This document shows positions 10,277 to 19,241 of a stretch of 34,584 nucleotides of DNA, one piece after another. The notes beneath the pieces were generated by a model. The model worked only from the letters and a program-made list of their open reading frames with translations. It ran no database searches and was not told the origin of the DNA. Every line of letters begins with the position of its first letter. Position 1 is the first letter of the stretch. The translations under genes and the position numbers were made by a program. Source of the stretch: Flavobacteriaceae bacterium. Lineage in GTDB: Bacteria; Bacteroidota; Bacteroidia; Flavobacteriales; Flavobacteriaceae. The DNA lies in contig JAURPF010000093.1 in the NCBI GenBank assembly GCA_030835325.1, positions 1-34,584 of the forward strand, read 5' to 3'.

Positions 10277-11536
10277 ATGGAGCAATTCAACAAATCTATA
10301 AGCACCTATTTCTATGTGATTGGCCTCAGCTATAAAAAGGCAGATGCTAAAATGCGTGGAGAATTTAGTTTAGACCAAACTGCTAAAACAAATTTATTGA
10401 TTCAAGCCAAAGCCAATGGTATTGAAAGTTTAGTAGCAACCTCTACATGTAACCGCACGGAAATATACGGTTTTGCCAGACATCCTTTTGAGCTTATCAA
10501 ATTACTTTGTGACAATACACAAGGCACAGTTGAAGATTTTCAAAGTGTAGCATATGTCTATAAAAATAGTGATGCCATTCATCATATGTTTAAGGTTGGT
10601 GCTGGTTTAGACAGTCAGATTTTAGGTGATTTTGAAATCATTAGCCAGCTAAAACTTAGCGCTAATATTTCTAAAGAACATGACTTACTTAACACCTATT
10701 TAGAACGTTTGATTAATGCAGTGATTCAAGCAAGTAAACGAATAAAAACAGAAACAGAATTGTCGTCAGGAGCTACCTCTGTCTCTTTTGCTTCTGTGCA
10801 ATATATCAAAAAAACTGTAAATAAAATTTCTTCCAAAAACATCTTGCTTTTTGGAACCGGAAAAATTGGACGAAACACCTGTGAAAATCTTATAAAACAC
10901 ACAAAAAACGAGCACATTACGCTTATAAATCGCACACGTGACAAGGCAGATAAGATCGCAGGGAAATTTAAACTTCTGGTCAAAGATTACAGTCAATTGC
11001 AAGAGGAAATCGGAAACACCGATGTTTTAATTGTGGCAACTGGAGCACAAAACCCAACAATTGATAAACACCTTATTCAAAACAAAAAACCTTTACTTAT
11101 TCTTGATTTATCAATTCCAAAAAACGTAAATGAAAACGTGATGGATCTGCCATTAGTCACCTTGGTACATTTAGACTATTTATCTCAAATGACCGATGAA
11201 ACCTTAGAGAAAAGAAAGATATATATTCCGATTGCTGAAAGTATCATTAGTGACATCCAAAAGGAGTTTGAAGCATGGGTAGATAACCGAAAATTTGCAC
11301 CCACAATCAAAGCACTCAAACAAAAACTACAATTATTTGCTACTGCTGAAATGGATGCCCAACGAAAAAAAACAAATGAATTTAATGAAGCACAAGCAGA
11401 GTTAATCAGCGCCAACCTTGTTCAAAAAATTACTAACCACTTTGCACACCATCTAAAGGACGACACAAACTCTAGAAGTGAAAGTCTCGAACTCATCAAA
11501 AAGGTGTTTCAATTAGATTCTAAAAGCCATGTCTAA
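10277..11536 (+). CDS. hemA: Glutamyl-tRNA reductase
   Basis: 419 aa; VATSTCNRTEIYGF, GAGLDSQILGDFEIISQLK, FGTGKIGRNTCENL. Confidence 0.97.
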   Translation: MEQFNKSISTYFYVIGLSYKKADAKMRGEFSLDQTAKTNLLIQAKANGIESLVATSTCNRTEIYGFARHPFELIKLLCDNTQGTVEDFQSVAYVYKNSDAIHHMFKVGAGLDSQILGDFEIISQLKLSANISKEHDLLNTYLERLINAVIQASKRIKTETELSSGATSVSFASVQYIKKTVNKISSKNILLFGTGKIGRNTCENLIKHTKNEHITLINRTRDKADKIAGKFKLLVKDYSQLQEEIGNTDVLIVATGAQNPTIDKHLIQNKKPLLILDLSIPKNVNENVMDLPLVTLVHLDYLSQMTDETLEKRKIYIPIAESIISDIQKEFEAWVDNRKFAPTIKALKQKLQLFATAEMDAQRKKTNEFNEAQAELISANLVQKITNHFAHHLKDDTNSRSESLELIKKVFQLDSKSHV

Positions 11537-13103
11537 AATTATTCGAATCGGTACACGTGATAGTGCACTTGCACTTTGGCAGGCAAAAACAGTCCAATCA
11601 CAACTCCAACATTTAGGGCATGAAACTGTATTAGTCCCTGTAAAATCTACAGGAGACTTGGTCTTAAACAAACCCATTTATGAACTCGGGATTACAGGTA
11701 TTTTTACACGCACTTTAGACATTGCATTGTTAAACGAGGAGATTGACATTGCTGTTCACTCCTTAAAAGATGTGCCGACGGTGATGCCAGAAGGCATCGT
11801 TCAGGCAGCTGTTTTGAAACGTGGAAACATCAGAGATACACTCGTTTTTAAAAAAAATGAAGAGTTTTTAGCACAAAAAAATGCTGTGATTGCAACCGGA
11901 AGTTTGCGAAGAAAAGCACAATGGCTCAACCGCTACCCTACGCATAGTATCGTAGGTTTGAGAGGGAATGTAAACACCCGTCTTGAAAAATTAGAAAACA
12001 GCGATTGGAACGGTGCCATCTTTGCGGCAGCTGGGTTGGGACGTCTAGAACTAACTCCTGAAAACTCTGTAAATTTGGAATGGATGGTTCCTGCACCAGC
12101 ACAAGGGGCGCTGATGATTGCGACCTTAAAATCGAATCTTGAAGCAATGGAAGCCTGTGCGCCGCTTAACCATGAAGAAACAGAAATTTCTACAAAAATT
12201 GAACGCGATTTTTTAAATAAATTAGAAGGTGGCTGTAGCGCACCCATTGGAGCACTCGCCTATATTAAGGAAGAAGAAGTTCATTTCCATGGTATTATTT
12301 TAAGCACCGATGGAACCAAAAAAATTGAATCAAAACGCACCGCAAAACTTGGCGAACATCATACCCTTGTTGATGATTGTGTCGAATTTATTTTAAGTCG
12401 TGGAGGCAAAACACTGATAGGTACCACAGCAATAGATACGCTTCCAACTACTATTTTTTCTTCAAAATTATTAAGTCAGGGACAAAAAGATTTATTTAAC
12501 AACACCCTTAAAGTTGAGAGCTCTGACTTTGTCAAAACAGCCACAAATAGAATCAAACCCGTATTTTTAAAAGCAGCTCATAAAAATGTGGTGATTACAA
12601 GCAAAAATAGCGTAGAAGCACTCTTAAACAACTGCCCTGTTGAGGACCTAAATTTTGAAACGATTTATTGTGTTGGCAGACGCACCAAACGCCTGATTGA
12701 GCAAAAAATAGGACCGGTCAAACACTCCGAAAAAAATGCCAAGGCCTTGGCAAATTATTTAGTAAAATTTATTGAAGGTTCTGAAGTAACCTACTTTTGT
12801 AGTGACATTCGAATGGATGATTTGCCTACTATTTTAGAAAAAAACAACATCAAGGTTCAAGAAATTGAAGCTTATAGCACAAAACTGCAGGCCCCTAAAC
12901 TAGAGAATTCAATAGAAGGGGTGATGTTTTACAGTCCCTCTACAATTCAAAGTTTTTTACAAAAAAACACCCCCGACTGTATCGCATATTGTATTGGTGA
13001 AAGCACCGCTAAAGAAGCAAAAAAATATTTTAAAGATGTACGTGTCGCGAAAATCCCTACCGTAGAAAGCGTCATCGAACTTGTGAATCAAAATTATATT
13101 TAA
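11529..13103 (+). CDS. hemCD: Porphobilinogen deaminase / uroporphyrinogen-III synthase fusion
   Basis: 524 aa; N-terminal HemC ([41 protein letters not shown]), C-terminal HemD-like domain ([12 protein letters not shown]..., [13 protein letters not shown]). Overlaps the hemA 3' end by 8 nt. Confidence 0.95.
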   Translation: MSKIIRIGTRDSALALWQAKTVQSQLQHLGHETVLVPVKSTGDLVLNKPIYELGITGIFTRTLDIALLNEEIDIAVHSLKDVPTVMPEGIVQAAVLKRGNIRDTLVFKKNEEFLAQKNAVIATGSLRRKAQWLNRYPTHSIVGLRGNVNTRLEKLENSDWNGAIFAAAGLGRLELTPENSVNLEWMVPAPAQGALMIATLKSNLEAMEACAPLNHEETEISTKIERDFLNKLEGGCSAPIGALAYIKEEEVHFHGIILSTDGTKKIESKRTAKLGEHHTLVDDCVEFILSRGGKTLIGTTAIDTLPTTIFSSKLLSQGQKDLFNNTLKVESSDFVKTATNRIKPVFLKAAHKNVVITSKNSVEALLNNCPVEDLNFETIYCVGRRTKRLIEQKIGPVKHSEKNAKALANYLVKFIEGSEVTYFCSDIRMDDLPTILEKNNIKVQEIEAYSTKLQAPKLENSIEGVMFYSPSTIQSFLQKNTPDCIAYCIGESTAKEAKKYFKDVRVAKIPTVESVIELVNQNYI

Positions 13104-13108
13104 ACGTT

Positions 13109-14134
13109 ATGATTAAAAACGATTTATTTTTAAGAGCCCTAAAAGGAGAAACTGTCGAGCGTCCCCCTGTTTGGATGATGCGTCAGGCAGGACGTTACTT
13201 ACCTGAGTTTATGGCCATTCGTGAAAAATATGATTTTTTTACACGCTGTCGAACTCCTGAACTTGCGAGTGAAATTACAGTGCAACCAATCCGACGTTAT
13301 GGAATGGATGCTGCTATTTTGTTTTGTGATATTTTGGTAATTCCACAAGCTATGAACATTGAAGTTCAAATGAAACCCAATTTTGGACCCTATTTACCAA
13401 ACCCAGTGCGTACACAAAAAGACGTTGACAATGTCATTGTTCCGGATGTGACCGTAGAATTGGACTATGTGTATCAAGCCATCAAAGCAACCAAAGAATT
13501 GTTAAACAACGACATTCCTTTAATTGGTTTTGCGGGTTCGCCTTGGACAATTTTATGTTATTGTGTGCAAGGACAAGGGAGTAAAAACTTTGATAAAGCT
13601 AAAGAGTTTTGTTTTACAAACCCGATAGCAGCACACCAATTATTACAAAAAATCACAGATACAACCATTGCTTATCTTAAAGAAAAAGTCAAAGCAGGCG
13701 TCAATGCAGTTCAACTGTTTGATTCTTGGGGAGGGATGTTGTCTCCAACAGATTATCAGGAATTTTCATGGCAGTATATCAATCAAATTATAGAAGCATT
13801 AAAAGAGGATGCCCCTGTAATTGCTTTTGGAAAAGGATGTTGGTTTGCTTTGGGTGAAATGGCAAAATCCAATGCTTCGGCTCTTGGAATTGACTGGACT
13901 TGCTCGGCACGAAATGCCCGATATTTAACTGGTGGAAATGTAACACTTCAAGGAAATTTTGACCCTTCTAGATTGTTGTCGCCTCCTGCTGAAATCAAAA
14001 AAATGGTCCACCAAATGATTAATGAATTTGGAAAAGACAAGTACATTGTGAATTTGGGGCATGGCATTTTACCAAACATTCCTACTGACCATGCAAAAGC
14101 ATTTGTTGACGCTGTAAAAGAATACCGTTCATAA
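13109..14134 (+). CDS. hemE: Uroporphyrinogen decarboxylase
   Basis: 341 aa; [16 protein letters not shown] and [20 protein letters not shown]. Confidence 0.98.
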   Translation: MIKNDLFLRALKGETVERPPVWMMRQAGRYLPEFMAIREKYDFFTRCRTPELASEITVQPIRRYGMDAAILFCDILVIPQAMNIEVQMKPNFGPYLPNPVRTQKDVDNVIVPDVTVELDYVYQAIKATKELLNNDIPLIGFAGSPWTILCYCVQGQGSKNFDKAKEFCFTNPIAAHQLLQKITDTTIAYLKEKVKAGVNAVQLFDSWGGMLSPTDYQEFSWQYINQIIEALKEDAPVIAFGKGCWFALGEMAKSNASALGIDWTCSARNARYLTGGNVTLQGNFDPSRLLSPPAEIKKMVHQMINEFGKDKYIVNLGHGILPNIPTDHAKAFVDAVKEYRS

Positions 14135-14151
14135 TCCCTAATTCTATTATA

Positions 14152-15057
14152 ATGAAAAATCTATTTTATAATTACATCGAAAATTTACAAGACACCATCA
14201 CTTCAAAACTAGAAGAAATTGATGGGAATGCATCTTTCAAAGAAGATATTTGGAAACGTCCCGAAGGAGGTGGTGGACGTACCCGAGTGATAGAAAATGG
14301 AGCAGTTTTTGAAAAAGGAGGTGTTAATATTTCAGAAGTTCATGGCAAGTTGCCTGCCTCAATGCAAGCCTACTTTAAGGTTGGTGATGTTGATTTTTTT
14401 GCTTGTGGGCTAAGTTTAGTTTTACATCCAAAAAATCCAATGGTCCCCACAGTACATGCAAATTGGCGTTATTTTGAAATGTATAACAAGCAAGGTGATA
14501 TCGTCGATCAATGGTTTGGAGGCGGACAAGATTTAACCCCTTATTATCTGTTTGAAGAGGATGCAATCCATTTTCATCAAATCTGCAAAAAAGCCTGTGA
14601 CGCACACAACCCTGATTTTTATTCGAACTATAAAGAACGCTGTGATGCCTATTTTTACAACAGTCATCGGGATGAAGCGCGAGGAATTGGCGGCCTATTT
14701 TTTGATTATTGCAAGGCCACAGAGAATATGACTATGGAACAATGGTTTAATTTTGTAAGTGCGGTTGGTGATAGTTTTTTAGAAGCCTATGTACCTATTT
14801 TAGAAAAAAGAAGCCATTTACCCTATACAGCTGAAGAGCGGAACTGGCAAGAAATTCGCAGGGGACGTTATGTGGAATTTAATTTAGTCCATGACAAAGG
14901 CACCCTTTTTGGGTTGAAAACAAATGGAAGAATAGAAAGTATTTTGATGAGTTTACCTCCTCACGTACAGTGGGTATATGACCATCATCCAGAACCAAAC
15001 AGTAGAGAAGAACAATTAATACGGGTTTTAAAAAGCCCTGTTGAATGGGTTTCTTAG
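14152..15057 (+). CDS. hemF: Oxygen-dependent coproporphyrinogen III oxidase
   Basis: 301 aa; WRYFEMYNKQGDIVDQWFGGGQDLTPYYLFEEDAIHFH; RRGRYVEFNLVHDKGTLFGLKTNGRIESILMSLPP. Confidence 0.98.
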   Translation: MKNLFYNYIENLQDTITSKLEEIDGNASFKEDIWKRPEGGGGRTRVIENGAVFEKGGVNISEVHGKLPASMQAYFKVGDVDFFACGLSLVLHPKNPMVPTVHANWRYFEMYNKQGDIVDQWFGGGQDLTPYYLFEEDAIHFHQICKKACDAHNPDFYSNYKERCDAYFYNSHRDEARGIGGLFFDYCKATENMTMEQWFNFVSAVGDSFLEAYVPILEKRSHLPYTAEERNWQEIRRGRYVEFNLVHDKGTLFGLKTNGRIESILMSLPPHVQWVYDHHPEPNSREEQLIRVLKSPVEWVS

Positions 15058-15073
15058 GTTTAAAGCTTAAAGC
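15058..15073. repeat. Left arm of imperfect inverted repeat flanking the four-helix-bundle gene
   Basis: GTTTAAAGCTTAAAGC; pairs 14/16 with the reverse complement of 15456..15471 (GTTTTAAGCTTCAAGC). Confidence 0.6.
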
Positions 15074-15088
15074 AATAAGTTAAAAGTT

Positions 15089-15448
15089 ATGGTAGATTAT
15101 AAAAATTACAAAGTATGGCAAAAGTCTCATGATCTTGTGATTGATATTTATCAGATAACATCAGCTTTTCCAAAGTCTGAGCAATTCAATCTTGTTTCAC
15201 AAATTAACCGCGCAAGCTTATCTGTCCCAACCAACATTGTAGAAGGTTGTGGCAGAGAAACTCAAAAGGAATTTATAAGATTTCTCTATATTTCATCAGG
15301 TTCTGCTCATGAATTAGAGTACTTGATTTTGGTGTCAAATGAATTAAAATTTATCTCTACAAAAGATTCTAAAGCACTTTTAAAAAAAATAGATGAGATT
15401 AAAAAAATGTTGTTTTCATTAATCAAAACCATTAAAAAATCACTTTAA
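15089..15448 (+). CDS. Four helix bundle protein (S23 / 23S rRNA intervening-sequence protein family)
   Basis: 119 aa; family pattern YKVWQKSHDLVIDIYQIT..FPKSEQFNLVSQINRASLSVPTNIVEGCGRE...FLYISSGSAHELEYLILVSNELKFI. Confidence 0.93.
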   Translation: MVDYKNYKVWQKSHDLVIDIYQITSAFPKSEQFNLVSQINRASLSVPTNIVEGCGRETQKEFIRFLYISSGSAHELEYLILVSNELKFISTKDSKALLKKIDEIKKMLFSLIKTIKKSL

Positions 15449-15469
15449 GCTTTTAGCTTGAAGCTTAAA
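15444..15469 (+). repeat. Hairpin across the stop codon of the four-helix-bundle gene and upstream of hemB
   Basis: TTTAAGCTT (15444-15452) / AAGCTTAAA (15461-15469), perfect 9-bp stem with an 8-nt loop. Confidence 0.6.
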
Positions 15470-15471
15470 AC
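15456..15471. repeat. Right arm of imperfect inverted repeat flanking the four-helix-bundle gene
   Basis: GCTTGAAGCTTAAAAC; see left arm at 15058..15073. Confidence 0.6.
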
Positions 15472-15478
15472 TAATATT

Positions 15479-16468
15479 ATGTATCCAATCAAAAGAAATA
15501 GACGTTTACGATCCAATGAATCAATCCGTAGCTTGGTAAGAGAAACCGTTCTGACACCCAATGATTTTTTAGTCCCTTTGTTTGTTGTAGAAGGGAAAGG
15601 GATTAAGGATGAAATACCTTCCATGCCCAACTATTTTAGATTTAGTTTGGACACCCTTGAAACCGAGGTAAAACTGCTTTGGAGTTTAGGGTTAAAGTCC
15701 GTGCTCGTATTTGTGAAAGTATCAGAAACTCTCAAAGATAATAAAGGAACGGAAGCTTTAAATTCAAATGGCTTGATGCAACGTGCTGTGAAAACCATCA
15801 AAAATACATGTCCAGAAATGCTCGTCATGACAGATGTCGCACTAGACCCTTATTCGGTTTACGGTCACGATGGAATTGTTTCTAACGGAATTATTCAAAA
15901 TGATACGACCGTAGAAATTTTGACAGGAATGAGTTTGTCTCATATTGAGGCAGGTGCTGATTTTGTTGCGCCTAGTGATATGATGGATGGACGAATTTTG
16001 AGTATTCGTGAAGCTTTTGAAGATGACGGCTATGTTGATGCGGGGATCATGAGTTACAGTGCCAAATACGCCTCTTCATTTTATGGACCATTTAGAGATG
16101 CTTTAGATTCTGCTCCAGTAGATTCTAAAAACATTCCAAAAGACAAAAAAACCTATCAGATGGATTACGCCAACCGTTTTGAGGCATTAAGAGAAACCGA
16201 AATGGACATTGACGAAGGTGCGGACATTGTAATGGTAAAGCCAGGCTTGGCATATTTAGATATTCTTCGCGAAATTAAAAACGAATTTGATGTGCCGGTA
16301 GCGGCTTATCAAGTGAGTGGCGAATATGCCATGATCAAAGCCGCAAGTGAAAAAGGATGGCTCAATCACGATCTGGCGATGCTAGAAACAACAATGGCCT
16401 TTAAACGCGCTGGGGCAGATATTATTGCAAGCTATTTTGCTAAAGACCTCATAAAATTTCTTGGCTAA
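15479..16468 (+). CDS. hemB: Porphobilinogen synthase (delta-aminolevulinic acid dehydratase)
   Basis: MYPIKRNRRLRSNESIRSLVRET; VMTDVALDPYSVYGHDGI; VAPSDMMDGRI; MVKPGLAYLDI; YQVSGEYAMI. ATG at 15479 preferred over the TTG at 15458 in the ORF track. Confidence 0.97.
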   Translation: MYPIKRNRRLRSNESIRSLVRETVLTPNDFLVPLFVVEGKGIKDEIPSMPNYFRFSLDTLETEVKLLWSLGLKSVLVFVKVSETLKDNKGTEALNSNGLMQRAVKTIKNTCPEMLVMTDVALDPYSVYGHDGIVSNGIIQNDTTVEILTGMSLSHIEAGADFVAPSDMMDGRILSIREAFEDDGYVDAGIMSYSAKYASSFYGPFRDALDSAPVDSKNIPKDKKTYQMDYANRFEALRETEMDIDEGADIVMVKPGLAYLDILREIKNEFDVPVAAYQVSGEYAMIKAASEKGWLNHDLAMLETTMAFKRAGADIIASYFAKDLIKFLG

Positions 16469-16758
16469 AATATCGACAAACCTCTGAATTTTTAGTAGAT
16501 TGGCTTTAGAAACGTTCCCAAATCGTTTCCAACAATATGAACAACCTACAACCATCGTGCTACTTTACAATACAAACGCTATAGTCTGTACTCCAATATC
16601 AAAAAATCTCTTGCAAATCAAAAAAGTCCATTTGACTATCTTATAGAGGGGCAAAGTGTTGAAAACAATAACATTACAAATAAAAAACGTAAAAGTATCT
16701 AAAAGAACTAAACGCAATAGTGTGGATATATACTAATTAAACACTACCTAATTATAAA

Positions 16759-17493
16759 ATGAAAGATTTAAGCTATTTATTCCTGTTTTTGGCCTTAATT
16801 GCCGAAATTCTTGGAACAGTAGGTGGATTTGGTTCATCAGTATTCTTTGTTCCAATAGCAAATTTTTATTTCGATTTTGAATCAGTTTTAGGATTAACAG
16901 CCATTTTTCACCTTTCAAGCAATTTGAGTAAGATTGTTTTGTTTAAAAAAGGACTTGACATGAGGTTACTTATAAATATAGGAATTCCATCCATCCTATT
17001 TGTCATAATTGGTGGATTACTAACAAAAGTATTTAATAATTGGTATCTAAAATTATTTCTTGGAGTATTCCTTGTCTTTCTAGCTCTTCTATTCCTGATT
17101 AAAAAAGAATTAATAATAAACCCTGTTAGACGAAATGCCATAATTGGAGGCGGTTTATCAGGATTTTCAGCAGGACTTTTAGGAACAGGCGGTGCGATAC
17201 GTGGACTTACAATGGCCGCTTTCAATTTAGAAAAAAACGTATTTATTGCCACATCTGCTTTCATTGATTTTCTAATCGATTTTTCAAGAACATTTGTATA
17301 TTACTTCAATGGTTTTATTCATAAACACGATTTGATTTATGTGCCATTTTTGTTAGTCATTGGACTTGTTGGAACAGCAATAGGCAAGAAGATACTCAAC
17401 TTTATTCCACAAGATAAGTTTAAGAACATTTCGCTTAGTCTCATCCTGATTATTGGAATAATAACTTTGACTAACCTCTTATTAAATATATAA
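16759..17493 (+). CDS. TauE/SafE-family (TSUP) membrane permease
   Basis: 244 aa, about 8 hydrophobic segments; GTVGGFGSSVFFVPI and GGGLSGFSAGLLGTGGAIRG paired glycine-rich repeats. Confidence 0.87.
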   Translation: MKDLSYLFLFLALIAEILGTVGGFGSSVFFVPIANFYFDFESVLGLTAIFHLSSNLSKIVLFKKGLDMRLLINIGIPSILFVIIGGLLTKVFNNWYLKLFLGVFLVFLALLFLIKKELIINPVRRNAIIGGGLSGFSAGLLGTGGAIRGLTMAAFNLEKNVFIATSAFIDFLIDFSRTFVYYFNGFIHKHDLIYVPFLLVIGLVGTAIGKKILNFIPQDKFKNISLSLILIIGIITLTNLLLNI

Positions 17494-17563
17494 AAGTAAA
17501 AACGCCACTAATCATACGCATCAACATTATAGCCTTACTTCTTTTTAACCTATTTGACTGTTT

Positions 17564-17594
17564 ATTGTTTTTATTTTGGATTTTAGTACCTTTA
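17564..17594 (+). promoter_or_regulatory. Candidate Bacteroidota-type promoter (ATTG-N19-TACCTTTA)
   Basis: ATTG at 17564-17567 and TACCTTTA at 17587-17594 with 19-nt spacing, 22 nt before the ATG of the DM13 lipoprotein. Confidence 0.4.
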
Positions 17595-17615
17595 CAAAGC
17601 CTATAAATCTGTCTT

Positions 17616-18311
17616 ATGAAAAAAACAATCCTAATTTTGGTATGTTGCCTGCCAGTATTTTCCTGTGTTAAAACAGACCTAATCAACGATCGTGTTGATC
17701 CAAAACTTTTCATTTCAAACCCTTTATTAGAGTTAAAAAAAGGGGGCACAGCCCATCAATTTGAAGTGAACTATTTTAATTATGTGGGTAAAAAAATTGA
17801 AAATCCCAAGGTAAGCTGGAGCAGCAGTGATTCTTCTGTTTTAGCAATCACAGAAGATGGACTCGCAACTGGGGTAGATTTCGGAACTGCAACCGTTACC
17901 GCAACCCTTACTACAAAAGAAGAACAACTGACGATTACCAATTCGGACATTGTTAAGGTATCATCGGCTACATTAACAGAATCCATAGAATTCTTAGGAA
18001 CTATTGTCACCACAAGTAACTATGAACTGGAAGGAAGCTACACTTTAAAAGTGCATAAAGATGAAAATAACGTCCTAAGACTTTCTCTTGGTGAGGACTA
18101 CAAAGCCTCCACAAGTTTACCTGGCTTATACATTTATCTTGGCAACAATCCAAACTCTGTTGCAGATGCTTACGAAATTGGAGCAGTGACTATTTTTGAA
18201 GGCGCACATTTCTACGACCTTCCTTCCACAATTAGTATCTATGATTATAGCTACATCTTATATTGGTGTAAACCCTTTGGCGTAAAAGTCGGCGAAGGTC
18301 AAATACAATAA
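17616..18311 (+). CDS. Lipoprotein with bacterial Ig-like (BIG2-like) domain and C-terminal DM13-like domain
   Basis: Signal peptide/lipobox ILVCCLPVFSC; Ig-like segment VSWSSSDSSVLAITEDGLATGVDFGTATVTAT; C-terminal LEGSYTLKVHKDENNVLRLSLGEDY...LPGLYIYLGNN...YEIGAVTIFEGAHFYDLPSTISIYDYSYILYWCKPFGVKVGEGQI resembles DM13 (PDLxVYL...YxLP...VxIWCxxFxVxFG). Confidence 0.8.
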   Translation: MKKTILILVCCLPVFSCVKTDLINDRVDPKLFISNPLLELKKGGTAHQFEVNYFNYVGKKIENPKVSWSSSDSSVLAITEDGLATGVDFGTATVTATLTTKEEQLTITNSDIVKVSSATLTESIEFLGTIVTTSNYELEGSYTLKVHKDENNVLRLSLGEDYKASTSLPGLYIYLGNNPNSVADAYEIGAVTIFEGAHFYDLPSTISIYDYSYILYWCKPFGVKVGEGQIQ

Positions 18312-18322
18312 AACTCCCCACA

Positions 18323-19186
18323 ATGAAAAAAACAATTCTTTTAAGTATCCTGCTCGTGTTAAGTTGTTCGTTTCTTAGCCATGCACAATGGTTAGAAAAA
18401 AAAGGAGATGGGTATTTTAAGCTGAGTGCTTGGTTTCTAGAAGCAGATCAACACTATACCAACTCAGGTAAAATAGACCCCAACGCAACGCGAGGCATTT
18501 TTAATTTAAATCTGTACGGAAAGTATGGACTTTCAGACAACTGGGATATTATTGCATACATCCCATTTTATGTTAAATCGTATCAAAACCATCAAGTATC
18601 TGAAATTACTAATGAAACACTCCTAGAAGGTGAAGAGTTTAATAGTTTTGGGGATATGAATCTAGGAATTGAATACCGCTTATTCAAAACATCTAAATTC
18701 GCATTCTCTACCTCACTAACCTTAGGAATTCCTTCAGGAAACAACAGTGGGGGCAGCGATGGAAGTTATCAAACTGGGGATGGCGAATTTAACCAGATAC
18801 TTAGATTTAATGCAGGAACATCCTTTTCACTCTTTAAGCATTCATTGTATGCAAAAAGTCACATAGGGTTTAACAATAAAACTAAAAACTTTTCGGATGA
18901 AGTCAGAGCTGGAATCGAGGTAGGTACTAGTTTTTTGGAAAGTAAATTGTTGCTTTTATTCCGTTCAAATATGGTGAAATCATTGAGAAATGGTTCCCTA
19001 GATGCCTCCAACAGCAATGGAAGCATTTTTGCAAACAACGTAGAATTCATAAGTATAGGAGGGGAAATCTCTTGGAAACTCACTAAAAAAATTGGAGTAA
19101 GTTTTGGCTACAATTCTGCAATTTCAGGAAAAGTTATTTATGCTGCACCAAGCTATAACGGCGGAATTTTTTATTTGCTAAAATAA
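18323..19186 (+). CDS. Predicted outer-membrane beta-barrel protein (transporter/MetA-pathway-like)
   Basis: Signal peptide ending SHAQ; alternating amphipathic strands, G/N-rich turns; pattern GDGYFKLSAWF...YGLSDNWDIIAYIPFYVKS...FGDMNLGIEYRLFK. Confidence 0.65.
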   Translation: MKKTILLSILLVLSCSFLSHAQWLEKKGDGYFKLSAWFLEADQHYTNSGKIDPNATRGIFNLNLYGKYGLSDNWDIIAYIPFYVKSYQNHQVSEITNETLLEGEEFNSFGDMNLGIEYRLFKTSKFAFSTSLTLGIPSGNNSGGSDGSYQTGDGEFNQILRFNAGTSFSLFKHSLYAKSHIGFNNKTKNFSDEVRAGIEVGTSFLESKLLLLFRSNMVKSLRNGSLDASNSNGSIFANNVEFISIGGEISWKLTKKIGVSFGYNSAISGKVIYAAPSYNGGIFYLLK

Positions 19187-19241
19187 GAAGTGTCGAGTTT
19201 CTGATTTATCTTTATATTTACAATAAAGTAAATACACTTAA

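Noticed and set aside
11933-12247. Minus-strand 104-aa and 69-aa ORFs inside hemCD
   Set aside because: Shadow ORFs antisense to a strongly conserved gene.
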